Positions 41,487 through 53,140 of a DNA stretch of 64,000 nucleotides are shown here, piece after piece. Numbering within the stretch: position 1 is the first letter of the stretch; each line of letters opens with the position of its first letter. Made by a program: the position numbers and the translations under genes. Under the pieces are notes generated by a model. It had not been told where the DNA came from. It worked only from the letters and a program-made list of their open reading frames with translations, and did not search any database. This stretch comes from Mayamaea pseudoterrestris (taxonomy: Eukaryota > Bacillariophyta > Bacillariophyceae > Sellaphorales > Sellaphoraceae): positions 1,148,501 to 1,212,500 of the forward strand of contig BROI01000001.1 of NCBI GenBank assembly GCA_027923505.1. The letters run 5' to 3'.

Positions 41487-42080
41487 TCACTTATTCCACT
41501 GCCAATGGAAAAGCTTGGAAGCAAATCGCTTCTTGTATCGCGGATGAAGCTTTCCGTCATGGTGACATGCGGACGCTTCGTCAAACTCCACAATCGCAGC
41601 TGATCCATCATCATTCTCCTGTAAACTTCGTCGCCGCTTGCCAAGAGTCCCTAAATCTTGAAGATAACTGTAAATACGATAGAAACGAGATGGGTCTTAA
41701 TTTATACAATGACTTTCGGTCGTGCCGTCAAGTTCGTTTCAACTGTAGACTGACCTTTGATTTGGATTGTTCACTTCGCACCAAATTGCGAGGCAATTGG
41801 CTCCAAGGAGTAATCCAAGAAAGGCCGTCGCACTCCATACGCTTCCAGAGTCTTCAGGCAGTTCCTTGGGAGTCGACGCTGCTCCGGAGGCTAATGCTGT
41901 TTGTCGATGCTGCTGCTGCAACAAGACTGCTTCGAGGGCATGATAGTTGTACAGGCGTTGTTGCGACTGACAAGCGATTGATCCTCGCGCAAATAATTGC
42001 CGCTGCTGCGGCAAACGTTGTCGATTAGCCGTCATGATTAACAAACGGCTGTTGCTTGGTCGAAGAGCGGACATGAGCAT
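41487..42080 (-). CDS. Possible small mitochondrial membrane protein, two exons
   Basis: Exon one, 42080-41755, is open from ATG 42080 (another ATG at 42074). It starts with a basic, Gln/Arg-rich stretch that could be a mitochondrial leader, then one hydrophobic segment (ATAFLGLLLGANCLAIW, about residues 85-102). A GT-AG intron of 87 bases (41668-41754), a size typical of this window, would join it to 41667-41487, encoding a basic tail ending FHWQWNK, for 168 residues in all. The alternative is that the frame simply ends a few codons into the intron. Neither part is recognised; the exon join is uncertain. Confidence 0.42.
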
Positions 42081-42339
42081 CGTCGAGCATGTGATTGTTG
42101 TTAACTTGTGATCGATTCGTTGGACCGCGTCTTTCGACGAATGGGCAGCAGCTGTCGATCGGGTTCGGATCCCAGTCCCACTTCAAAACGTCACTATGTC
42201 GTTCATGAAAACGTTACTACCGGTACGATTGCCGCGCCACAGCGGGAAATATTTGAGGCTCTACCTACCATAAAAATTAACATGCAAAAGCTTATACTTC
42301 TATATACACTCATGATAGCCACGCTACATATGCTTTATA

Positions 42340-45300
42340 CTAAATCTGCGGCAACATACTCGCCCGCTTAGCATCCTGCTTGCGTTTTTCCTTCTTGATA
42401 AGCGAGCCCTCAATTTCGCTCCGATCAAAGTCAATCTGGTACACACTTTGTTCGTGCATCAATTCACCGCTAACCAAACCTGACTCAGTCCATGATTCGT
42501 TCATGTACGACAGTTGCTCATAATCTTCGTCGCAGGATGCCTTCTGTGCCACCTTGTTGTCGTGCAGCGCACCCATGACTTCCCTCTTATCCATTTCCGG
42601 CACGGTGTAGCGCCTTCGAAATTGCCTCTTGATGACAAATTTCAAAACCACAACTAGGATTACGCCCAAATACTTGAGTTGCCGACTTGGAAACGTAAAG
42701 GATGTAACAGAGCGAGCAATATAGCCTGTCAGAATGAACGATGTAACAAAGACGAAAGCAAGCTTGGCAAATGTGGCAACGCCACCGCCGCTGGGATCAA
42801 CTTCTGTATAGTCTTGATACTCGTAATTTCCATTTGCCAAGAGCATGAAGCGGATCGGCGTAACTTGACAGTATGCTGCTCGAGCATAGTCCTTTACCAT
42901 TGCTTCATAATTGGCATCAGTGGTCCTGGACACCATAATAACTCGCTCTCCAAAGTCGCATTGACAGGAAACATCAACCATTCCCTTTACAGGCGCTGTG
43001 ACGGTATTGCGAGTCGTATTGCCGGTGTGTTCTTTTTCAGGTATCAACACAACTTTTTCCAAACGTTCCGACACACCAGAAGAAGAGCCATTGTTCGTCG
43101 AAAAGGATGCTGCGTGTGAAGTTGACAAGGATGCATCATTAATGTCTGCCAGTGCTGCGACCTTCTCTTCGCCGACCGCTGGCTCCGCCGAAAATTCAGA
43201 TTCCTCATAACTTTCATCGTCACCTACGCTCGACGATAGTTCCTGTCCATCGTCGGCCTCCTCAATCGCGTCGGCACTGTGGTCACGTCCGTCCTCGATC
43301 GCGCGCTTTCCCTGCGACGAACGAATCATTTCAAGAGCCAAAGCTTCTCCCGACTGTCGTCTTGAAGCGACCTGACGCTTCGGCAGAGGAGGCATAAAGG
43401 GTGTGCTGATGTCGTCAATCCCAAAGTTCTTTTCGTTCTTATCGGACGCACTAGACTTTGCCGCCATTATCATTTGCAAGGCAAGAGATTCGCCAGACCT
43501 CGTTCGTTCCGGGGCGTTTCGCAGAGGAGCAGCCTGGTCGTGCGTCTCGTCGAATGCATTCTTCCTTGCCTTGCTTCGTTTCCCGCGTAAAAACTTCTTC
43601 TTCTTTCGCTTCTCTTTATTAGTCTCCTTCGTTATTGATCTTGACGATTGTTCTTCCTGCAATCCCTCGAAGTTGCTTTCATCCACAGATGCATCTGAAG
43701 ATTCACCATCCTTCTTGTTTCGCTTCATTCTGCGAAATAGGCGCAACTTCTTTCGCTTCTTACGTTGTTTTGTAGTTTCCGAGTGCGACGAGATCGAGTC
43801 CTCTTCATGTGTTCCATCATCGCCCGCCACTTCATTTTCTGCATGAATGTCAACGGCTTCGGAGTCGGAACAGTCCAAATCTTTGTCTGCCTTTCGATTC
43901 TCCTTCTTCTTACGCCTGAAAAGCCGCCGTTTCAGTCTCCCTTTCTTTGTTTTCTTCTTGTCTAGTACCTCCGATTCAGAAGACGATGATGCACCATCGC
44001 TGTGCGCATCCTCGACAAGGTCTACTTGTGCACTATCGTCGTCGGAGACACTACGAACCTTTCTGCTTTTCTTTCGACTCCAAAGTCGTTTCTTCGTTCG
44101 AATTTTTTTCGTTGAGGCGACGGATGGGTTTGAGCTACTAGCTTCATCTTCGGAGGCAGCATCTGCCGCGTTGTCTCTGTCGTCGTGGCTCTCTGAGTCA
44201 GAACTCCGCTTTTGATAAGATAGACGTCGCATTGTCTTTGACTCCGTCGTGGTGACGGATTCGTCGGAGGAGTGAACAGACTCGTCTGATACTGACTGCT
44301 GGATATTTTCGACAGCTTCGCGATTCTTGTTGGACCTCTTTTTTCGGCCGAAAAGCCGATTTTGCTTTTGCTTCTCCTTCATGACAACAGATGATGACGA
44401 ACTTTCACTGCTCTCATCTTCGTCGCTTCGTGAATGCACATCCTCAAGTATGTTGTCTTCTATTACGTCACTATCATTCGAACTATACTCAGACAAAGCT
44501 TCAGCATGTTCATCATCCGAAGAACTATAATATGGATCGCTCGGTTCGTTGCTTCTCTCATTGTCGCTCCCAGTAAGGATAGGCTTTGGAGGAAGCAAAA
44601 GCTGAGCTCCTGCAGGTGGTCGTCCAATATTATCCATGCTGAAAAAACTCCCGCCGGCATTATCAAGGTTAAAAAACATGGTAGATGAAGAGCTATTGAC
44701 AGGTCGCTCTGGCGTAAACGATTCATCGCCAAGAACGTCCGCTGGATAAACTTCTTTGGAACCATGCGACTCGTCCACTTGGATTTGATCAACGTCATGA
44801 TCGCGACCGCCAGCAGATGCACCGACATGCAACACGCTTGCCGCACCTCGCGTCGTTGCCGAAATGGCTTTCGCAGCTCCTTTGGTTGTGTACCTTGCCG
44901 CTCCAACTCCCGCCTTTGTTGTAAATTTCGCAGCGCCTACTCCGGCTCCAACCGTTGCCTTGGCAGCTTCATATGCAACTCCGCCAGTCACCTTCGCAGC
45001 ACCGAGAGCAGCTCCGCCAGCACCTCTAGCGACGTCTAACATGGTTCCACCAAAGGCAAGGGATCCTGACCGTGCCCGCCTTCCTTGACCAGGGATTCTT
45101 CGGGTATGAGCTGGTTCGTCACCCACAAAATCGCCATCGCCGTACTCGTCTAGATATACACTTGATTCAGTTTGGAAAACAGATGCACCAGCGTGAAGTA
45201 CGCTCACAGCGCCTCTTGAAGTAGTTGAAATTGCTTTAGCAGCTCCAGCCGCTGTTAATTTAGCAGCCCCAACCCCGAGTTCTGCAGTTGCTGAAACAGC

Positions 45301-48300
45301 TTTTACAGAGCTTCGGGCAGTATATTTCGCCGCTCCAACTCCAACTTCAGCTGCAGCCTTGGCTGCTCCGCCTGCGCTAGAAGCCACTTTCATGGCCGCT
45401 CCACCAGCGCCTTTTGCGACATCCAGCATCGTCCCCCCAAAAGCAAGAGAGCCTGACCTGGCTCGTCGCCCTTGGCCAGGGGGTCGTCTACCTGATGCTT
45501 GACCAGGCGTACCACTAACATTATCAACGTCATCTGACTCATGATGACCTTCACCGTGGAAAACTGACGCGCCCGCATGAATGACATTGGCAGCGCCTCG
45601 CGAAGTCGCCGTCATAGCCTTCGCAGCCCCGCCGGCAGTAAACTTTGCAACCTCCATTCCTGCCCCAGCTGTGACTGAGATCGCCTTTACAGAGCTCCGA
45701 GCTGTATATTTGGCGGCGCCAACTCCTGCTTCTGCGGTCGCAGAGATAGCTTTTGCAGCTCCTTTAGTTGTATATTTGGCAGCGCCGACTCCAGCGCCCA
45801 CCGTTGCTTTGGCAGCACCAAATGCAGCTCCTCCGGCTCCTTTAGCAACATCAAGCATCGTTCCGCCGAAAGCTAATGAGCCCGATCTTGCTCGTCTGCC
45901 TTGTCCCGGCGGCTTTCGCAGCGCATTCGGAGCAGTGTAATCGGCAACAGCAAGAGACGCGGGTGCGTTTGACAGATCTTCTTGCAACTGTGCCTCAGCT
46001 CGTTCACATCTCTTCACAACAGTGGGAACGCCAATCATGTCCATGCTATACGGCACGCAAGTTTGCTGATACTCGAATGAATTTGGTTGGATCTGCTGCG
46101 GCGCCAAAGTTGTCTCGTCCAATTGGCTAGTATGCTGTGATTCCGAGTGGGATGCAGAGCAACTGCGTCCAGAGTACGAACTCATTGACCTAATACTGTT
46201 CGACAATGAGTCACTTGAATCACTATGGTTTTGATGCGTCACAGGCTGTGATAAGCTGGATCTGTTTTCACCGCTTGACCGAGTGCGATCAGAAGACGAA
46301 TCAACCGAACATGACTGTTCAGAATGTTCGTCATTTTCGTCCGACTCAGCGATTGGGTAGGTCAACACTGTAAAATCAGCCTTGCGCGATGAGCACGTGG
46401 AGAGTTCATTAACTTGCAAACCGTCTTCGCCAAGAGATGCATTACCCGACGCCATGCGTTCTACAGCTGGAGGAAGCGGCGTCGCGTCAAAAACCATGTC
46501 TTCGCGTGCGCTGTCATGGAGATTATGAGGCATGGTCCTCGATCGAGGTTGCTGCATCAAACCTTCCGAAATTCGAGCATTTCCACGCTCATCATAGTGT
46601 GGATACCGAGGAAAAGATGTACTACCGGTAGTTTTCATTGTTTCAGGTGCATCATCGATATTCAGTGAGGCGTCTGATGAGTCCATCACTTTTTCGATAA
46701 CGCCATTGACGATAGGCACGTTTTTGCCAAAAGCCAAAGCTCCTGGCACTGTTTCTTCTAATTGATAGTTCATCTTGGCAAATGCGTGCTTGTCTTGGGC
46801 GACCTCCTTGCGCTCCACTCCAATCTCTGCTATCTTAGACTAAAAACAGTAGATGAGAGTCTATGAGAGAAAGTACAGCTCGGCAACATGACCTAATACG
46901 AAAACTTACCTTGTCGCTTTCAGCCACCCCAGCTGGTAGTGCTTCTTTTGATTCTTGCGCGCGCATAATTTCTAGCACGTATTTATCACCCGTCTGCCGA
47001 TTGACAACTGGTTGAGGTGGTAAAATATCGTCCACATCGGGGCAAACCCAATCATCAGGACCAACGGAAGATTCCAACTGTGAGGCATTATGGCCAGCAT
47101 CTGTAGCTAAATCATGAGGCGTCAGCTCGTCATCGTCATTCACAAGCAATTTTGTATCAATTGATGCTAGCACACCACTCGACGTTCCATCATGCCGAGC
47201 ACACTTTTCATGCAACACTTCGTCCAAAGGCTCTAGAGCAGGTTCCATTGATGCATCTTCGCGAGCATCAGAAGCTTGTTCTGTGTCCTTTTTCCCTTGT
47301 GCTCGAAGAATCTCCATCGCGTATTTGTCACCAGTGGGTCGATTGACAATAGGCGCTGGCGGCAATACTTCCAGAATGTCAGGGCATGTCCATTCGTCGG
47401 GACCAACGGAGGACCCCGAAACAGACTCATTGTTATCGTCAAATGTACTTTCTACAGCATGTACCGAACGCTCGCAGCTCGCAACTGAGACAGAACGCTC
47501 ACTGCGCGACGATGTATCGCTGCCTTTACCCGAGATGGAGCCATATCCGTAGCTAATGCCCCCGCAACTGGAGCCTGAATGTGCGCTTCCGCCAGATATA
47601 ACTTGAAGTGCACCATCAACATCGTCTTCCACAACTGTTAATAAATTAACTGGAGCATCCGGTGACAAACGATGTTCAATAATCTCTACGAGTCCCTCAT
47701 TCTGGACTGTCGACAATGCTTGGGTTTTTTCGAAGGTGCCAACACTTTTCACACCTGGCTCCGCCGCATTACCAATTTCAACTGAAATCACTGAACTTTG
47801 AGCCCGAAGAATCTCCAGCACATATTTATCGCCGGTAGGCCTGTTCAGTGGCGCGGTTGGAACTATTGGTACTTCTGGGCAGACCCACTCGTCTGGACCG
47901 ATGGACGATTCCGAGACCGATTTATCGCCGTCCATGTTTTTGATTGCTTTAGCATGGCCAACATCTTCCAAAGCTAAAAAAGTCTCTGCTATCTCAAGCG
48001 CTGCGGGTTGCTCAATTAAAACCATATCGTCCCCCTGATTTTGCTCTTTAACATGCTCATCAATGTCCTGAATGGACACCATCCCAGCTTCACCAGGCTC
48101 CGATTCTTTCATCCCTTGAGCTCGAAGAATTTCAAGCACATACTTGTCGCCAGTAGGCCGATTGACAACAGGCTGTGTCGGCAAGACTTCAACTACTTCT
48201 GGACATACCCACTCGTCTGGGCCAACAGATGAACCACATAGTGATGAAGCGTCGCCCTCCTCGTCATGGGTAGCAACTGGCTGCCGGCCTTGAGCTGAAA

Positions 48301-50137
48301 GTAGACTTTCCCGTCGAGAGATGTCAGCACTTCGCCCACTCCGTGAAGAAGCATCACTATCTTTGCCTGAATATGAACCGTAACCGTAGCTCTCCGCGAC
48401 AGATTCAGCATCGTCTTCATCATCAGCACTATCTTGACCAGAAAGTGAGTTCTGATCTACGTCACTGCCAACATGGCTCAACGAGGCAGATTTTTCCGAC
48501 AGATCAAGATCTTGTTCATTTGGCGGCGCTACTATTGGCATATCAACTGCAGCGTCTCTCGTATCGTTGGCTGGACGCCTCTGCACAATCATGTCGAGTC
48601 CAAGAAAAGGAAGGAGGATTGTTTCCTCAGCCGCCTTGGCATTGATCTCGGCAACCTCTTCCGCTGTGGCGGTACTTTGCGTCGCGTTATCGTCAAATAC
48701 CGCCAGCATGGGTTCAATCACCCAATTATGGTTCTCAAAGTTGGCAAACGGAACATACAATGGCATGCTGGTAGCCCTCGGCCGTTTCGGTAGACCAGGC
48801 GTTCGTGGCATACGCGCCGTGGCATCGTCATTGTATTTTGGATACTGTGTACCAGTTTTGCGGGCTACCGTAGTCTTTGGTGCTTCTTCGTCGTCACTTG
48901 AATTAGCTTTTCCTTGCTTGAGTGGCATGCTCGCCGTTCGTCGTTTGTTCGTAGCAATGTTTTCGGTGACACGAGCGTTGCCTCTTTCGTCATAACGAGG
49001 GTACAAAACCTGTTGCCCAGGTTTATGGTCTTCCAAAAGCGGGTCATCATCCGACGAAGCATCGTCAGCTCGTGAAACCGTAACAGTGTCACTTGATGAA
49101 TCGTCCACATGTGCTTCCTTGATTTCTTCTTCATTGAAACGCACAGAACTGTTCGCTCGTTCAATTTCCTCTCGAAGTTGACAGATAAGAGCATCCTTTT
49201 CAGCCAGGGTACGGCCTTTGTCGTTCAACCTGGCAAGGAGCTGATCATACTTGCTTTCCGCTTCGTCTGCTTGGTGCGCCATTGACTTTCGGAGCGACTC
49301 GACCTCTCGTTCCTGTCCCTGCGCATACTCATGAAGGCTTGTAATCATGTCTGTCAGTTTGACGATGCGGTCGTCCTTGTCGATTAGTTCTGCGGATGGA
49401 CTTGACTTGGAGTCACTAGAATCACTAGCAGCATCAGGTTTCGTTTGCTGCAGCTGCAACTTGTCTCGTTCCTCCTGCAATTCATTTTGATAGTCTTTGG
49501 CAATGCGCACTTCCGCTTCCAGAGTCTTCAACTTGACGTGTAGCAAAGCATAGGCTCGTAAGACACGGTAGCAAGTCACTCGGTTGACTTTGATGGGCTT
49601 GGTGTCAAGAATGGTTTCGAAAACGTACTCGCACAAGTCGCGCACTTGCTGAGCGTCAGAGGACTTGTCGCTTGCGTCGACGGACGAAGATGGCACGATG
49701 AATTGAGTCGAGGACTCGACAACGGCATCGCTATTGCTTGCTTTCCCTTGCTGCTTGCTAGCGTAGTACTCCTTCCAGTCACGTCCCTGGGTACCCTTGA
49801 TCTTGCGGCGATCCTCCAATCGACTACTACCGGTCGTCGGCGTGCTTTTTGAAGATGCTGGTCTCACCTCGGCAGCTCTGCTCGATGAAGACTCCATCTT
49901 TGGCTGGCTGCTGCTGACAATGAAGCTACCACTAGATAAGAAACTCCATGGTGGGGATGGTGACTGCTTGATATCCTCTGAAAAAAGTTGGAGTGGATTT
50001 GTGTGGCGCTTGGTTTTGATGTTTTGATCATGCGCGTCGCGCACTTGCGGAAAAATCGAGTCACCAAATGACTCCAAAATGACCGTATTTCTAATTACGC
50101 CCTTCGCAGGCTCATTCGTTTGCGTTGGCAACAACAT
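42340..50137 (-). CDS. Giant repeat protein with amphipathic Ala/Gly/Lys repeats and a C-terminal membrane region
   Basis: Two exons, 50137-46910 and 46839-42340, separated by a 70-base GT-AG intron, give 2575 residues; the join reads AESDK then SKIAEIGVERKE. N terminus: GRDWKEYYASKQ (about 115) and a helical/coiled-coil segment (about 165-240). Then repeat families: YDERGNAR..RTxSMP (three copies), GPDEWVCP..NRPTGDKYVLEILRAQ (four copies) and RRARSGSLAFGGTMLDVAKGAG (three copies), each of the last followed by long Ala/Gly/Lys runs such as GAAKYTTKGAAKAISAT. These runs resemble amphipathic lipid-binding repeats. Next come acidic/Ser stretches with basic clusters (RRLFRRKKKENRK). Two hydrophobic segments near the C terminus (LAFVFVTSFILTGYIA, LGVILVVVLKFVI) suggest a membrane anchor. 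Family unknown. Confidence 0.8.
44820..45920 (-). repeat. Three large repeats inside the giant gene
   Basis: Each unit starts with the codons for GQGRRARSGSLAFGGTMLDV and continues into Ala/Gly/Lys-rich sequence ending in ASVFH-like or GASA residues. Starts are near 45910, 45490 and 45085 on the plus scale. Units are 280-420 bases, similar but not identical, and vary in number of inner Ala/Lys subunits. Confidence 0.8.
46957..48245 (-). repeat. Four dispersed GPDEWVCP/DKYVLEILRAQ repeats
   Basis: About 115 bases each, near 48130-48240, 47810-47920, 47300-47410 and 46957-47070. They encode SSVGPDEWVCP, a variable Val/Pro stretch, NRPTGDKYVLEILRAQ, with conservative changes (DDW for DEW, AME for VLE). 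Variable acidic sequence separates them. Confidence 0.8.
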
Positions 50138-50559
50138 TATTTGCTACGAAGACTGCTATAGTAGTGCGGAAATGTACAGTGTTACCCTAGGCAGACGAAA
50201 TGCAAAATGCAATCAACACATATAACTATAGATAGCCTCATTGTCCTTGCATGGACTGTGAAAGTGCACAGATGATATTGACGCTGATCAGCCAGATACT
50301 ACCCATAGTTCATCAAACGCGGTACGACGAGTCGACGCTATCTTAGCAACCCATTTCAATGCAACAACCATTCTACCGGTATACAATAAGTACGTTATGC
50401 ATACAGCGATTCAAGTCAATGATATCAATCATTAGATAATGTTTCATTTCCCATTGATCTATAAAAAGGGATAACGCAACCAACCAGCCTAATGCCAACA
50501 TACGCGAGCGGCGGCAAACTTCTGGCCCTTGGACATCCGGATGCAGACGCCAACCAACA
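50138..50559. other. Intergenic upstream of the giant gene
   Basis: About 420 bases; promoter of the giant gene and 3' flank of the Cys/His-repeat gene. One TACCGGTA at 50374-50381. The frame 50373-50699 minus is a shadow. Confidence 0.55.
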
Positions 50560-51247
50560 CTACCAAATGTAAAGATTATTGTGCGGTTGCTGCATCTGAT
50601 AATGATATGGAGACAATTGCGGAGGCAAAGGAAGTGGCTGAATCTGCTCATGACGGTCTGCTTCGTATTGCTGTTCCTGCTGCGAAGCAAGTGGAGCACT
50701 GTACTTGGTCCAGTGACGCTTGCACATGCCGTCGTGTGTTCCCTGAGCCTGCTTGTCGCAACCTGGCAGTAGAAAAAGATTCAAACATTAACGAGTGAGT
50801 AGGATTTAGCGAAAAACAATGACGCAACGGTCGACAATTACCGGTAATTCTCGATAACTCGCTGCATACAGGCCAATTCTTACCTTCAATGCGGCATCGC
50901 TTCACCTTGGCACCATGGCGTTGACAGTGACCTTGCGACTTGATCACACGAATGCATCCTGGGAAGCGACAAAGACGCTTTGCTTTCTTGGGTGGAGGTT
51001 CTTCATTGTGGGACGATTCCTCATGCGGCTGCTTCACCGGCAAGCAGACACGCTCCTGTCGAGCGTCGTCCAAACTAATCGATCGCGCCCCATGGTCCTG
51101 CGGCGCAATCCCTACTGGATACGAGTGCAGCTGCTGCTGCTGCTGCTCCTGTTGGCGAGGATGATAGTTGTGATGGGCGACAACATCAAAGTCTTCAAAG
51201 CCAAGAGGATAGCTCGAGCCTTCCATGCCGTCGCGCGTCATGTTCAT
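50560..51247 (-). CDS. Cys/His-rich repeat protein (CxxPGC..GHCxRHG type)
   Basis: Two exons, 51247-50884 and 50762-50560, give 188 residues (first ATG taken at 51247; a longer frame reaches 51400). Gln/His-rich ends flank a compact core made of two and a half Cys/His repeats: LCRFPGCIRVIKSQGHCQRHG, then KRCRIEGCDKQAQGTHDGMC followed by KRHW. The intron cuts the second repeat between its Gly and Cys, and splicing restores the motif, which supports the join. Such repeats are very common in diatoms and oomycetes, often in putative nuclear regulators, and probably bind zinc. The function is unknown. A TACCGGTA palindrome lies in the intron at 50839-50846. Confidence 0.78.
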
Positions 51248-51656
51248 CTCGATAAGAGTGCACGCGCTGCAATAATTGTGCGGATGGCCGCGGCGTTGAG
51301 CGTTTCGCTGGTTCGCTCGGCGAGCGCCGAAGTCCTCTGTAGAAAGAGTACTTGCCCTACATAGACCGCGACTCGTGCATCGTCCTCTCCGACCACCCAC
51401 GCACGAGCTTGAAGTTTAGCTATTGCAGTACACACAGAATGATACATCTTGTGACGAGGTTTTTGATACGCCTCCAGCGAATCAATGCAATTCAAGTCAA
51501 AAACGTACTCCTATTTAACATTGCCTATTGTTCGTTCGATCATGAAAAGAAGTGTTCGCCGGATTCCAATTCAAATCCATCGTAGCGGTATCGGACGTCA
51601 TCCACTCGTTCCACTCGATCCACTCTTCCGTCTAAACGAAGCAGCACCAAGAAGGC
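51248..51656. promoter_or_regulatory. Divergent upstream region
   Basis: About 410 bases between the Cys/His-repeat gene (minus) and the small membrane protein gene (plus). It should hold both promoters, and possibly an upstream exon of the former, since its frame stays open to 51400. No distinct motif seen. Confidence 0.4.
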
Positions 51657-52205
51657 ATGATGCAGCAGCAATTGGAACAGACACGAGCACAGAAGCGAGA
51701 GCGTTGCCGTCGGCGTGTGGTTTGTAAGTCTTTATCTGCTCAAACTTCCCTGATTGTCGCATTTTTCGCCTTGCAGTCGTTCCAGACGAATGCGACGAAA
51801 ATTACCTGGCATGCGAACGAGCACGACAATGATCCAGCCAAGACGGCACCGCGATCCCAAAAGTACTGGGACGAGCATAACATTCTACGACCCGACTACG
51901 CGAAGACAGATGCTGAGTTAATTGCCGAAAGAATAAAAGGAGGAAAAGATGATGGCGGCTCGCGGTCATGGTGGATCTTGCATCCACTGATTGGTTTCAT
52001 TGCCACAAGCTTCGCAGTTGGCATGGCTGCTGGACTCATTTTCTTGTACTTTGTTCGACGCAACACTGGAGGTGATCGTCTGGGTGGTAACTCGCCTGGG
52101 ACACGGTGGAGCTTGGACGAGCAAGCTCTAGACATTGATGATCTAGTTCGAGCAGCGAGGCTCGAACGATTCCAAGCCAAGGCAGCGGCTGACAAAGTAG
52201 ACTGA
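51657..52205 (+). CDS. Small single-pass membrane protein with a conserved KYWDEHNI motif
   Basis: 182 residues, ATG at 51657 (a second ATG directly follows). An N-terminal hydrophobic stretch (TSLIVAFFALQSF, about 30-42) may be a signal sequence behind a basic start. The luminal-side motif SQKYWDEHNILRPDYAKTDA (about 68-88) looks conserved; I recall similar motifs in algae and plants but no named family. A clear membrane helix follows (LIGFIATSFAVGMAAGLIFLYFV, two pieces, about 108-132) with a basic stop. The tail is acidic. The function is unknown; the secretory or plastid membrane is the likely place. Confidence 0.7.
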   Translation: MMQQQLEQTRAQKRERCRRRVVCKSLSAQTSLIVAFFALQSFQTNATKITWHANEHDNDPAKTAPRSQKYWDEHNILRPDYAKTDAELIAERIKGGKDDGGSRSWWILHPLIGFIATSFAVGMAAGLIFLYFVRRNTGGDRLGGNSPGTRWSLDEQALDIDDLVRAARLERFQAKAAADKVD

Positions 52206-52429
52206 AAGCTGTATACCATTTAAAATGCGTTCATATTCCCAATCACTCGTTCCGCCTCTTTTGGCCATGCTTTGCGATCGCAATACCGGTAGCTTCTCCC
52301 AACGCCCAACGTGCGTGTGACCGTGTGACCATGGCCAAGTACCGGTACTGTAGCGTAAAAGCGTCACGTCAGTCGCTTGAGTTTATTGATTTAACGTTAA
52401 CGGTACTTAATGAGCCTAAACACGCAATT
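52206..52429. other. Intergenic with two close TACCGGTA palindromes
   Basis: Palindromes at 52284-52291 and 52340-52347 are 56 bases apart, the tightest pair in the window. No gene is seen. Confidence 0.6.
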
Positions 52430-53140
52430 ATATATATGAACTTGCAAAGAATCTTATGAAGACAGTTAGAGTACCAGCGACTGTGCCGATTTCCTTTCAT
52501 CGGTACGCACGATGACGCCGACTCAATGTCGTTCCAGTGCTCCATCAACGCCAGTTCTAGCATGCGCTGGCTGACCTGCGAGAAAGCGTCTTGGTTTGTG
52601 TCGCCCGAGAAAAGAAGCCAATTTGTAAAGGTCGCTCCTGCATGCGCTGGCTGACCTGCGAGAAAGCGTCTTGGTATGTGCCGCCCGAGAAAGAATGACA
52701 AGAGTCTTCGGGATCGCTGCAACGGGTGATGCCCAGGATAGATTCGAAGACACAAGGCCAAGTCATCGTACACTGCGCATCCAGGCCCCATCTCCAAGTA
52801 CACGCAGAAGTTCTCACAGTCTTCAAGGCTGATGAGAGCCCGCATGTCGCAAAACGGCGATAAAGCGAATCTCAGCAACCAGTGCATTTCGTTGAACTCG
52901 TTTAGTTGCTCGTTATCAGCCGTATTGGGAACATTGCACACAAGGTCACATACTCTCCTAGACGACGCGTTTCACCAACTGCAGCTCGTAGATCATCCAA
53001 ACCATTGAAGGGACGTATCGAGGAACGTCAACATGAGGTAGCGCACGTTCGTTATGCCGCCAAAGTTGGCGAGGGAGGGGCGCAAAGGCTGGTCCATCTC
53101 GTCATCAGTCGCCAGCGCAAGCCCATGCACATTTAAAGCC
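52430..53140 (-). pseudogene. Relic of a repeat or F-box-like gene
   Basis: Minus-strand pieces in changing frames look like one decayed protein: HGLALATDDEMDQP then NFGGITNVRYLMLTFLDTSL (about 53140-53010), LDDLRAAVGETRRLGEYVTL (about 53000-52940) and QDAFSQVSQRMLELALMEHW (about 52600-52530). Stops and frame changes separate them. An 80-base-period duplication inside shifts the frame. I read it as a broken host gene; one expressed product is unlikely. The original function is unknown. Confidence 0.35.
52561..52692. repeat. 52-base tandem duplication, period 80
   Basis: Copies 52561-52612 and 52641-52692 begin CATGCGCTGGCTGACCTGCG and differ at two or three positions, so the event is recent. 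It lies in the gene relic. Confidence 0.85.

Noticed and set aside
41357-41644. Minus-strand frame of 95 codons downstream of the small mitochondrial candidate
   Set aside because: No recognisable motif; the other splice phase gives a better continuation of exon one.
46835-50137. Two separate genes at 42340-46818 and 46835-50137
   Set aside because: A 70-base GT-AG intron joins them in frame, and neither alone has a sensible end or start.
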